This document shows positions 46,571 through 54,683 of a stretch of DNA of 64,000 nt, in pieces. The first letter of the stretch is position 1. Every line of letters starts with the position of its first letter. Under the pieces are notes generated by a model. It saw nothing but the letters and a program-made list of their open reading frames with translations, was not told the origin of the DNA and searched no databases. Source of the DNA: Flavobacteriaceae bacterium YJPT1-3 (lineage in GTDB: Bacteria; Bacteroidota; Bacteroidia; Flavobacteriales; Flavobacteriaceae); contig CP123444.1 of NCBI GenBank assembly GCA_029866965.1, positions 785,501 to 849,500 of the forward strand, in the 5' to 3' direction. A program made the translations under genes and the position numbers.

Positions 46571-46953
46571 CGGGATTCGCGAACGCCTGCTTTGTTGATC
46601 CAACGGCTGCAACTTAACTGCGGACAGGAATAGGACAATTCCTTCCAGGCCGTACCGTTGATCCCTTCTAGAACGACCTTGTCACTGCGATAAGTTACTA
46701 CAAAGGCAAAATCAGCCAATTGCGGATCATACATGGTATTGCTATCCTTCTGGCTACTCATTCCAAATTCATCTACGGCCTGACTGGTATCCTGACTAAG
46801 ATCAAACGATAAAGTCTTCCAGGCACAGCCTTGGGTGCATGTTAACGAGATCTTCTGATTCTGGAGGTTCATCTCAATTTCAAAATCACGATCAGATTCG
46901 ACCGTTGATCCATTGATCAAGAAGGGCATCATAAAGAGGAGAAAGTACTTCAT
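46567..46953 (-). CDS. Small secreted protein of unknown function
   Basis: The 128 residues start with a signal peptide (YFLLFMMPFLINGSTVES). They contain two pairs of Cys (CTQGCAWKTL and CPQLSCSRWIN) in matching contexts: each is close to a W-K-x-L-S segment, suggesting two half-domains or disulfides. I do not recognise the family. Convergent with pepP (4-bp overlap of the ends) and upstream of nothing obvious on its own strand. Confidence 0.7.
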   Translation of the reverse strand: MKYFLLFMMPFLINGSTVESDRDFEIEMNLQNQKISLTCTQGCAWKTLSFDLSQDTSQAVDEFGMSSQKDSNTMYDPQLADFAFVVTYRSDKVVLEGINGTAWKELSYSCPQLSCSRWINKAGVRESR

Positions 46954-47024
46954 AGGATGTATTTAAGCTTTTTTATAAAATACGCAGCAATTACTACATC
47001 AACAAAATTTAACTTTAATCCTCA

Positions 47025-48377
47025 CTAAATCATCGACTGGGCATCACTTCCAAAGGTGGGATAGGCAAAAATGGCCGATCGGAATTGTTCGCAAGTCATT
47101 TCCATTTGAATGGCCAACGAGAACAAATTGATCATTTCTGAAGCCTCCGGCGCCAGTAACTCCACGCCCAGTATACGCTCTTCCTCTTTGCTGACCAGGG
47201 TTTTATAGCAGTAATCCTCTGTATTCAAACGCTTTACACTAAACCAATCGGGCACGTGTTCTTCTTTGATGGTGTATTCGATCTTTTGGGCCTTGGCCTG
47301 AGCTTCGGAAAGCCCCACACTGGCCAATTGCGGTTGGGTATACACACTGGTGGGTATAGGTGGATAATGAATAGCGCTGTGCTTTTTGGAGAGGATTTGC
47401 TTGGCCACATGATTGCCCTCTAAACCACTGAGCGGGGTCAGGGGCAAGGCCTGGGTATCGGCCACGTCACCACAGGCATAAACACTGGGATTGGACACGC
47501 TTTGCAGGTATGAATTCACCGTGACCCCTCGCGGACTGGATTTTACCTTCCCTTTTTCCAGGTCCAGGGCCTCCGTAGCGGGCACGCGTCCTGAAGTATT
47601 GTACACTTGTTCCGCTTTCGCAAAACCTGTCTCGCCCGCCTGTTCGTACTGTACCCGTATATTCTTGCGCAATTCTTCGGCTCCGCTTACCTGGGCATTG
47701 AATAAAAACTTGATTCCGATCTCCTCAGAAACTTTTTGCAAGTGGCTGGCTATGCTTTCGTCAAACAGTTTCAGGATGCGGTCGCCCCGCTCGATGACGG
47801 TCACTTCCACGCCACAGCGTGCGGCAATATGGGCAAACTCCATGGCCACATAGCCCGCTCCAATAAAGATCATGCTGTCCGGTAGCTCCTTCAGATTCAG
47901 GAAATCATCCGAATCCAGTAAATATTGAGCCCCTTCGAAATGAAGCGGTCGCGGAATGCGCCCGGTGGCGATCACGATCTTGTCGGCAGTCACCTTTTTC
48001 CCTTCCACGATAAGCAGGTTCTCTTCCAAAAATTGCGGGGACTGATGATAGAGTTTGATGCCGAGGTCTTTTAATTTTTCTTCCGTTTTGATGGGTACGG
48101 CAGATACGAACTTCTTTTTGAACTCCTGCAAGGCCGCCCAGTTGATGGAAGACACCTCGGTAATCCCCGCTTGGTGCAGGTCTGTCGTTCTGGCAATGAG
48201 TTCACTGGCATTGACCAAAACCTTTTTCGGATCACAACCGCGATTGGGGCAGGTGCCGCCGTATTCGCGATGATCAGCAATAGCTACTTTCAGGCCCTCC
48301 CGGGCGCATTGCGTAGCCACTTGTTTCCCTGCGGTTCCGGTACCGATAACAAAGACATCAAAGTGTTCGTAAGACAT
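47025..48377 (-). CDS. FAD/NAD(P)-dependent disulfide oxidoreductase, class I-like, lacking the C-terminal His-Glu pair
   Basis: The 450 residues have an FAD site (VFVIGTGTAGKQVATQC), a redox disulfide in GGTCPNRGCDPKK and an NAD(P) site (IFIGAGYVAMEFAHIAA). A second FAD segment (VYACGDVADT) and a C-terminal dimer domain follow. In lipoamide dehydrogenase and glutathione reductase the dimer domain ends in HPTxxE, where His and Glu activate thiols. Here the region reads IFAYPTFGSDAQSM: His is Tyr and Glu is Asp or missing. The protein is therefore unlikely to be the E3 of the 2-oxoglutarate dehydrogenase encoded at 7-11 kb. Substrate unknown. No neighbour hints. Confidence 0.85.
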   Translation of the reverse strand: MSYEHFDVFVIGTGTAGKQVATQCAREGLKVAIADHREYGGTCPNRGCDPKKVLVNASELIARTTDLHQAGITEVSSINWAALQEFKKKFVSAVPIKTEEKLKDLGIKLYHQSPQFLEENLLIVEGKKVTADKIVIATGRIPRPLHFEGAQYLLDSDDFLNLKELPDSMIFIGAGYVAMEFAHIAARCGVEVTVIERGDRILKLFDESIASHLQKVSEEIGIKFLFNAQVSGAEELRKNIRVQYEQAGETGFAKAEQVYNTSGRVPATEALDLEKGKVKSSPRGVTVNSYLQSVSNPSVYACGDVADTQALPLTPLSGLEGNHVAKQILSKKHSAIHYPPIPTSVYTQPQLASVGLSEAQAKAQKIEYTIKEEHVPDWFSVKRLNTEDYCYKTLVSKEEERILGVELLAPEASEMINLFSLAIQMEMTCEQFRSAIFAYPTFGSDAQSMI

Positions 48378-48455
48378 AGTTTGGATTTAAGTGCTCTCTA
48401 AAGTAAAGAATAGAAGGGCCCCGGCCTGTTAGGAAAATGATAAAAACCGTATTCC

Positions 48456-48469
48456 GCTTTCGCGAAAGC
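48456..48469. repeat. Exact iterated palindrome in the mfd promoter region
   Basis: GCTTTCGCGAAAGC covers the position where the -33 element of the mfd promoter would be (-7 TATCTTTG at 48482-48489). Confidence 0.9.
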
Positions 48470-48481
48470 GCACGACCTGCC

Positions 48482-48489
48482 TATCTTTG
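48482..48489 (+). promoter_or_regulatory. -7 element of mfd (TATCTTTG)
   Basis: TATCTTTG ends 7 bp before the proposed TTG start and 16 bp before an alternative GTG, implying a leaderless or very short leader. Confidence 0.6.
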
Positions 48490-48496
48490 CTAAAAA

Positions 48497-51400
48497 TTGC
48501 AACGCGTGGGGTACCCTGAAATCTCCCAAAAGCTATCCCAGTCGGCGGAATTCGCCAGACTGCGGGAGGCTATTGGTCATGAGCAACAAAAAACACATCT
48601 CCAAGGGCTGACCGGTAGCGCTCTTTCTTTCGTTTTGGCTTCCTTGTTTAAGTCCGGAGACCAGCCGCTGCTGGTCATCCTTAACGACAAGGAAGAAGCC
48701 GCTTACTACCTCAACGATCTGGAACAGCTGATCAACGACGATGATGTGCTCTTCTACCCCGGCAGCTACCGCCGGCCCTACCAAATCGAAGAAACCGATA
48801 ATGCGAATGTGTTGCTCAGAGCAGAGGTGTTGAACCGCATCAATTCCCGCAAGAAACCGGCCCTGATCGTGACTTATCCGGACGCCCTCTTCGAACAGGT
48901 GGTGACCCGCAAAGAATTGGATAAGAATACCCTCAAGGTCAAAACCGGTGATCAACTGTCGCTGGATTTTGTGAACGAACTGCTCTTTGAGTACCGCTTT
49001 AAGCGGGTGGATTTTGTCACCGAGCCCGGTGAATTTTCGGTGCGTGGCGGGATCGTGGATGTATTCTCCTTCAGTCACGACGAACCTTATCGCATCGAAT
49101 TTTTTGGAGATGAAGTGGAAAGCATGCGCACCTTTGACGTAGAGACCCAATTGTCTACGGGTAATGTCAAGAAGCTGCAGATCATGCCCAATGTAGAGAA
49201 CAAGACCATTGAGGAGGTTCGCGACAGCTTTTTGAAGTACATCGCTTCTAAAACAGTGGTGTTTTTGAAGAATATGGATCTGTTGGCCGGACGGATCGAT
49301 AAGAACTACACCCTGGCCAAGGAAGCTTTCGCGAAACTAGACAGCGCCATCAAACACCAACCGCCGGAAGAATTGTTTCTGAGCGGCGAACAGGTCAAGA
49401 AGCAATTGTTGGAGTTCAGCCTGGTCGAACTGGGCACCACGGCCTTTGCCAATCCCTCTACGACTATCACTTTTCAAACGCGTCCGCAACCCTCTTTCAA
49501 TAAACAGTTTAATCTGCTCATTGAAAATCTGAACGAAAATCACGAGTCGGGCTACAAGAACATCTTATTCTGTGTAAGTGAACAGCAGGCCAAGCGCTTT
49601 CATGACATTTTTGATGACGCAGAACTGACGGTAGCCCCCTATGAGACCGTAGTATTAAGCATGTACCAGGGATTCATTGACGATGCGGCCAAGCTGGTCT
49701 GTTATACGGACCATCAGATCTTTGAACGCTACCACAAGTTCAATTTGAAGAACGGCTACGCCAAGAAGCAAGCGATCACGCTTAAGGAATTGACCAAGCT
49801 GGAAGTGGGCGACTATGTGACCCATATCGATCACGGGATCGGGAAGTTTGGAGGACTCCAAAAAATAGAGGTGGAAGGGAAAAAGCAAGAGGCCATTAAA
49901 TTGATCTACGGCGAGCGGGACATCCTCTACTTGAGTATCCACTCCCTGCACAAGATCTCTAAATACAACGGTAAGGACGGAAAAGCACCCCAAATTTATA
50001 AATTGGGCAGTCAGGCCTGGAAAAAACTAAAGCAGAAGACCAAGAAAAAGGTCAAGGAGATCGCCTTTAATTTGATCAAATTGTATGCGAAACGCCGACT
50101 GCAAAAAGGCTTTGCTTTCGGGCCGGATACGCACATGCAGCACGAACTGGAGGCCAGCTTTATTTACGAAGACACTCCTGATCAAAGCACAGCGACCGAA
50201 GCCGTCAAACGGGATATGGAGAGCGATCGCCCTATGGACCGCCTGGTCTGCGGCGATGTGGGCTTTGGGAAAACCGAAGTGGCCATTCGGGCGGCTTTTA
50301 AAGCGGTAGACAATGGCAAGCAGGTGGCCGTGCTCGTACCCACCACCATCCTGGCCTTTCAGCATGCCCGTACATTTCGCGAACGCTTAGAAGGATTTCC
50401 GGTGACAGTCAGCTACCTCAATCGCTTCCGCACGGCCAAGCAGAAACGGGAGATCCTGGAAGAACTGGCCAACGGAAAGATCGACATTATCATTGGCACC
50501 CACCAATTGGTCAACAAGAACGTCAAGTTTAAAGATCTGGGCTTATTGGTCATTGATGAGGAACAGAAATTTGGTGTGGCTGTAAAAGACAAGCTCAAGA
50601 CCATTAAAGAGAATGTGGATACCTTGACCCTGACTGCGACGCCCATTCCGCGGACGCTCCAATTCAGCCTCATGGCTGCCCGCGATCTGAGTACGATCAC
50701 CACACCCCCGCCCAACCGCTATCCCATTGAGAGTCGGGTGGTGCGTTTTCAGGAAGACACCATTCGGGATGCCATCCAGTATGAAATTCAACGGGGCGGA
50801 CAGGTGTTCTTTATCCACAACCGCATCGAGAATATCAAAGAGGTGGCCGGTATGATCCAACGTCTGGTTCCCGATGCTAAGGTAGCGGTGGGTCACGGAC
50901 AAATGGAAGGGAAAAAGCTTGAAGAATTGATGCTGGCTTTTATGAACGGGGAATTTGATGTGCTGGTCTCGACCACCATTGTCGAAAGCGGTCTGGATGT
51001 GCCCAATGCCAATACTATGTTTATCAACAACGCCAATAACTTCGGCCTGTCAGACCTGCACCAAATGCGCGGTCGTGTGGGACGAAGTAATAAAAAAGCC
51101 TTCTGTTATTTCATCACTCCGCCTTACAGTGCCATGACCGATGATGCCCGAAAACGCATCCAGGCCCTGGAACAGTTCTCCGTCCTGGGAAGCGGTTTCA
51201 ATATCGCCATGAAAGACCTGGAAATCCGCGGTGCCGGTGATCTGCTGGGCGGAGAGCAAAGCGGCTTTATCAATGAAATCGGCTTTGATACCTATCAAAA
51301 GATCCTCAACGAGGCCATAGACGAATTAAAAGAGGAAGAATTCAAAGAGGTGTATGCCGAAGAGAACGCTTTCGCGAAAGCGGATAAAGTATACGTTAAA

Positions 51401-51883
51401 GACACCGTGATCGACACCGACTTCAGTCTGCTCTTCCCGGACGATTACGTCAACAACATTTCCGAACGCCTCAATCTCTACACTCAATTGAACAACGTTC
51501 AGAATGAAGAAGCCCTGGCCCAATTCGAAAAGGAACTTGTCGATCGCTTTGGACCCCTGCCGCCACAGGCGGAGGACTTGCTGAATTCGGTGCGCATCAA
51601 GTGGGTGGCCACCCGCATGGGCTTGGAGAAGGTCGTTTTGAAAAATGGAAAATTCATCGGCTTTTTTATCTCCGATCAACAAAGTCCGTTTTATCAGAGC
51701 GAAGGCTTCAACAAGGTCTTGCAGTACGTACAATTGCAAGCCGGTAAGGTGGAATTGAAGGAGAAAAAATCGCGTAATGGTCTCCGACTCCTCTTAAAAT
51801 TTGATCAGGCCAAGACCATCGATCAGGTGGTGGAGCGCTTGTCGCCTTTGATGCCGGAATCGGTACAAGAAGAAGTGGTCTGA
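48497..51883 (+). CDS. mfd: Transcription-repair coupling factor
   Basis: The 1128-residue helicase has a UvrB-like N-terminus (FYPGSYRRPYQIEETDNANVLLR) and a CarD-like polymerase-binding domain (LEVGDYVTHIDHGIGKFGGL). The motor has Walker A CGDVGFGKTEVAIRAAFK, DEEQKFGV, TLTATPIPRTL and GRVGRSNKKAFCYF, and a C-terminal TRCF domain follows. It removes stalled RNA polymerase from lesions and recruits UvrA. The start is TTG at 48497 or GTG at 48506; the sequence does not decide between them. Exact (51368-51381) and partial (49325-49338) palindromes encode AFAKA and AFAKL. It couples to the next small gene by TGATG. Confidence 0.95.
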   Translation: MQRVGYPEISQKLSQSAEFARLREAIGHEQQKTHLQGLTGSALSFVLASLFKSGDQPLLVILNDKEEAAYYLNDLEQLINDDDVLFYPGSYRRPYQIEETDNANVLLRAEVLNRINSRKKPALIVTYPDALFEQVVTRKELDKNTLKVKTGDQLSLDFVNELLFEYRFKRVDFVTEPGEFSVRGGIVDVFSFSHDEPYRIEFFGDEVESMRTFDVETQLSTGNVKKLQIMPNVENKTIEEVRDSFLKYIASKTVVFLKNMDLLAGRIDKNYTLAKEAFAKLDSAIKHQPPEELFLSGEQVKKQLLEFSLVELGTTAFANPSTTITFQTRPQPSFNKQFNLLIENLNENHESGYKNILFCVSEQQAKRFHDIFDDAELTVAPYETVVLSMYQGFIDDAAKLVCYTDHQIFERYHKFNLKNGYAKKQAITLKELTKLEVGDYVTHIDHGIGKFGGLQKIEVEGKKQEAIKLIYGERDILYLSIHSLHKISKYNGKDGKAPQIYKLGSQAWKKLKQKTKKKVKEIAFNLIKLYAKRRLQKGFAFGPDTHMQHELEASFIYEDTPDQSTATEAVKRDMESDRPMDRLVCGDVGFGKTEVAIRAAFKAVDNGKQVAVLVPTTILAFQHARTFRERLEGFPVTVSYLNRFRTAKQKREILEELANGKIDIIIGTHQLVNKNVKFKDLGLLVIDEEQKFGVAVKDKLKTIKENVDTLTLTATPIPRTLQFSLMAARDLSTITTPPPNRYPIESRVVRFQEDTIRDAIQYEIQRGGQVFFIHNRIENIKEVAGMIQRLVPDAKVAVGHGQMEGKKLEELMLAFMNGEFDVLVSTTIVESGLDVPNANTMFINNANNFGLSDLHQMRGRVGRSNKKAFCYFITPPYSAMTDDARKRIQALEQFSVLGSGFNIAMKDLEIRGAGDLLGGEQSGFINEIGFDTYQKILNEAIDELKEEEFKEVYAEENAFAKADKVYVKDTVIDTDFSLLFPDDYVNNISERLNLYTQLNNVQNEEALAQFEKELVDRFGPLPPQAEDLLNSVRIKWVATRMGLEKVVLKNGKFIGFFISDQQSPFYQSEGFNKVLQYVQLQAGKVELKEKKSRNGLRLLLKFDQAKTIDQVVERLSPLMPESVQEEVV
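51368..51381. repeat. Exact iterated palindrome in mfd
   Basis: Read as AFAKA in the linker before the C-terminal TRCF domain. Confidence 0.95.
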
Positions 51884-52029
51884 TGTCAAGTTCGTGGAAA
51901 ATAGGCCTGGCCGTGGTGGCCGCGATCATCACCATCATCGGACTGGTGACCGGAAAGTTTCTGTTCTTCGTAGTCTGGCTGCCCCTGGGATGGCTTTTCA
52001 ATTCGCGAAAGCAGAATAACAACGAATAG
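51883..52029 (+). CDS. Small single-helix membrane protein
   Basis: ATG overlaps the mfd stop (TGATG) and a 48-residue product follows: MSSSWKIGLAVVAAIITII, then a hydrophobic stretch with LFFVVWLPLGW, and a polar tail NSRKQNNNE. One long or two short transmembrane helices are likely. Overlap with mfd suggests translational coupling. No family is recognised and it is too short to compare reliably. Part of the iterated palindrome (TTCGCGAAAGC) is within it. Confidence 0.55.
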   Translation: MSSSWKIGLAVVAAIITIIGLVTGKFLFFVVWLPLGWLFNSRKQNNNE

Positions 52030-52033
52030 GATT

Positions 52034-52609
52034 ATGAAAAAAACAATAGAAAGACTCCTTTGCGGACTACTCTTGGTTGGTGGCTTATTCCATAGCACTG
52101 CTCAGGTCAAGATCGAACAGGAGTTTCGAATGGATCCCAAGGAAGTGCCCGCCAAAGCAATCACCTACCTGGAACTGATGCAAGCGGGACATAAGGTGAA
52201 ATGGTACAAAGAACAAGGGGCAGACCGCAGCACCATTGAAGGCAAGTTTAAAAAAGAAGGCCGAAAATTCAGCGTAGAGTTTGATGAACAAGGGCAGTTG
52301 GAAGATGTGGAGGTAGAAATTCGCTGGAGACAGGTGCCTGAAGCCTTGAGAAAAGTCATCGGAACGCAGTTAGGTCAGCAATTCAAGCGTTTTCGGGTAA
52401 AACGCGTACAGGAACATTATCCCCAGGATGCTGGGCGTATCTTAGACTGGCATCTCAAGCAGCAACCCTTCCCGCCATATTTTGAGATCGAGTTGAAAGG
52501 GGTCAATGATGAAGGGTCCAAACTTTATGAATTTCTTTTCGATCCGGATGGAAAAGAAGTACGCCAATCCATCATTCTTTTACGCAATACCGATAATCTG
52601 GAATTTTGA
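52034..52609 (+). CDS. Secreted protein, PepSY-like
   Basis: The 191 residues have a signal peptide (LLCGLLLVGGLFHSTAQ) and then a mixed helix/strand domain. The pattern is KAITYLELMQAGHKVKWYKEQ, IEGKFKKEGRKFSVEFDEQGQLEDVEV, then a helix PEALRKVIGTQLGQQF and a second strand set. This pattern resembles PepSY-type or BLIP-like periplasmic folds. The stop overlaps the start of the next gene (TGATG), so both are co-translated. Function unknown. Confidence 0.65.
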   Translation: MKKTIERLLCGLLLVGGLFHSTAQVKIEQEFRMDPKEVPAKAITYLELMQAGHKVKWYKEQGADRSTIEGKFKKEGRKFSVEFDEQGQLEDVEVEIRWRQVPEALRKVIGTQLGQQFKRFRVKRVQEHYPQDAGRILDWHLKQQPFPPYFEIELKGVNDEGSKLYEFLFDPDGKEVRQSIILLRNTDNLEF

Positions 52610-53295
52610 TGGGATTTCGATGCGCCACCTTCTTTTTTTGTAGTCTGTTATTTGCTGGTTGTGTATGGGCGCAAACGACCGTCAATACGGGTTTGCTTCC
52701 CGCTTTGAATATCAATAAAAAGTTAGCGCAAGGTTGGGCCATAAATTTCAAAGTTGAAAGTCGGTTTAATAACGGAGAAGCCCGTTTTTCAAAAGTAAGG
52801 GTAACTGACTTTACCTACGATAAGACGGATGTTTCGGCTATACTTTCCAAACAGTTGGACATCAACCACAAGGTGGCGGCCGGTTATCTTGCACGACTGG
52901 AAGGCAATCAATACATCCATCGTTTTATCCAGCAATACACCCTTATTCAGCGCAGTGGAGGCTTTCGTCTGGCCCACAGGATCGCTTCTGACCAGACCCT
53001 GGAAGAAGGAGAAGCTGTCGCGGTGCGATTGCGCTATCGACTGTCTTCCGATTTCGCTTTACGAGGCCGGGAAGTCGACCCCGGAGAGGTCTACCTCAAG
53101 ATCAACAACGAATACCTGATCGAACAACAGAGCAGCAGCACCGATTTTGAATTACGCCTGGTTCCGGTACTTGGCTATTACCTCAACGACAAGAACAAAG
53201 TGGAACTGGGTCCCGATTATCGTATAGGAGCCCTTTTCAAGGAAGAAACCCGTCAACGCCTGTGGTTGAGTCTGACCTATTATTGGGTGCTTTAA
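52609..53295 (+). CDS. DUF2490-like outer-membrane protein
   Basis: ATG at 52609 (overlapping the preceding stop) gives 228 residues; a TTG at 52606 is less likely. After a signal peptide (FFFCSLLFAGCVWAQ), alternating aromatic strands suggest a beta-barrel that ends in LSLTYYWVL. Examples are NFKVESRFNNGEARF, SAILSKQLDINHKVAAGYL, VRLRYRLSSDFALRG and LRLVPVLGYYLNDKNKVELGPDYR. DUF2490 proteins of Bacteroidota have this pattern and length. With the preceding secreted protein it forms a two-gene envelope pair of unknown function, placed behind mfd. Confidence 0.7.
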   Translation: MGFRCATFFFCSLLFAGCVWAQTTVNTGLLPALNINKKLAQGWAINFKVESRFNNGEARFSKVRVTDFTYDKTDVSAILSKQLDINHKVAAGYLARLEGNQYIHRFIQQYTLIQRSGGFRLAHRIASDQTLEEGEAVAVRLRYRLSSDFALRGREVDPGEVYLKINNEYLIEQQSSSTDFELRLVPVLGYYLNDKNKVELGPDYRIGALFKEETRQRLWLSLTYYWVL

Positions 53296-53499
53296 GGCCT
53301 CTTCAATCCACTACTTTTACTCTTTCATTGTATAAAAGTCTCTTTACCCTAAGCGCTCAAGGCCCATGAACCCTGGAATGACAGGTGAATGTCGGGTCAA
53401 TGACCGCCTCCTTTCACGTCTTTTTTAAAAGTTACTCCCTAGTATTGTCTCGTCTAACATTCTTGTATTTTAGATGCGCATCTGGACAAGAGCAACTTT

Positions 53500-54330
53500 A
53501 TGTCACTCATGAAACAACCCGAATTAGGGCGTAAAATTTTAGCATTACGCCAACAAAAAGGCTTTACCCAGGAAGAATTGGTCGAGCAATGCAATATCTC
53601 TGTCAGAACCATTCAGCGGATAGAAGCCGGAGAGGTCACTCCCCGGGTGTATACAGTCAAAAATATCCTCGCCGCGCTCGATCGTGATCTGGATGATCTG
53701 CAGGAGTCTCCATTGGAGAGCAAAATGAAGCAGGCTTTTCTGCTGAAGATCGACGAGACGAAGAATGTATCCTTTCTCTTTACCCAACTCCACCTGGGCT
53801 GGATCGCCGGTATTCTGAGCATGATCGCCTTTATCTTTCAGCTTATTGAAGATGCTACCTATATGGCGACCGGGGATTTCTATTTTGGGTCCCTGTTTTA
53901 CGTCAATCTCGGCATTGTATCCATCCTCTTTTTCGCCTTTCATATGCGGGCCTTTGTACTTATTGGCGAATTGTTCAAGAGTGTCATGCTCAAAACCGTG
54001 GCCATTCTTTTTATTGTGGTCAATACCCTGCTGGCCCTGTACAACATCATCGATCTGCATTTTGAATACCTACCTGTAGAGGCCTACAGTGTGTTGTATG
54101 CCGTGTTGTACGGTTTGATGTATCTGTTATTTGGGGTTGCCTTGTTACGGCTCAAAGGCCTGGGACCGCTTCCTCCGGTGACCGGCATCATTCAGATGGT
54201 GATCGGATTTATGTTCATCACCATATTACTGGCCATAGTCGCCGCTCCGGCCAGTATACTGGTTCAGGTGCTGAATGTACTTATCATCCTTAAAGCCTAC
54301 GAAACCCTAAAGAAACAAGTGGAGGATTAA
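53500..54330 (+). CDS. XRE-type regulator fused to a membrane domain
   Basis: The 276 residues start with a helix-turn-helix DNA-binding domain (ALRQQKGFTQEELVEQCNISVRTIQRIEAGEVTPR). Six or so hydrophobic helices follow, from about residue 95 (GWIAGILSMIAFIFQLI, YVNLGIVSILFFAFHM, VAILFIVVNTLLALYNII, YAVLYGLMYLLFGVALL, MVIGFMFITILLAIVAAP and the C-terminal segment). A membrane-tethered transcription regulator is implied. Whether it senses the membrane or releases its N-domain is unknown. ATG at 53500 or 53509 is possible. The end overlaps the convergent yraN by 4 bp. Confidence 0.8.
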   Translation: MSLMKQPELGRKILALRQQKGFTQEELVEQCNISVRTIQRIEAGEVTPRVYTVKNILAALDRDLDDLQESPLESKMKQAFLLKIDETKNVSFLFTQLHLGWIAGILSMIAFIFQLIEDATYMATGDFYFGSLFYVNLGIVSILFFAFHMRAFVLIGELFKSVMLKTVAILFIVVNTLLALYNIIDLHFEYLPVEAYSVLYAVLYGLMYLLFGVALLRLKGLGPLPPVTGIIQMVIGFMFITILLAIVAAPASILVQVLNVLIILKAYETLKKQVED

Positions 54331-54683
54331 AAATGATAAAAGGCATCCGGGAAGTGCTCCAGACGCTCTTCCCGTTTGTTTTTGAGGATGGCGATGATGT
54401 CAAAACGCACTTCCAGATCCAGGGCATTCTGGCGGATGAATTCATCGGCGGCTTTGACCAGGTGTTTGATCTGGGTGGGGGTGACGAACGATTGCGGATC
54501 ACCAAAAAAGTCGGAGTTGCGCGTTTTCACCTCGCAAATGACCAGAAGTTCCTCCTGTTGAGCGATGATGTCGATCTCCGTTCTTTTAAAGCGCCAATTC
54601 CGCTCCAAAATGTCATATTGCTTTCCCAATAGGTAATTCACTGCTCGTTGCTCGCCCCAAAGACCGAGTTCGTGCGGATTCAC
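54327..54683 (-). CDS. YraN family (UPF0102) endonuclease-like protein
   Basis: The 118-residue protein starts with GTG at 54683, which overlaps the ldcA stop (GTGA). The PD-(D/E)xK-type core is present: LGLWGEQRAVNYLLGKQ, then EIDIIAQQEELLVICEVKTR. The family is thought to be related to Holliday-junction resolvases; its biological role is not settled. It is cytoplasmic. Overlapping ends on both sides indicate compact arrangement with ldcA. Confidence 0.9.
   Translation of the reverse strand: MNPHELGLWGEQRAVNYLLGKQYDILERNWRFKRTEIDIIAQQEELLVICEVKTRNSDFFGDPQSFVTPTQIKHLVKAADEFIRQNALDLEVRFDIIAILKNKREERLEHFPDAFYHF

Noticed and set aside
47025-48377. Lipoamide dehydrogenase (E3) for the 2-oxoglutarate complex
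   Set aside because: The His-Glu pair is missing and the gene is 36 kb from sucA/odhB.
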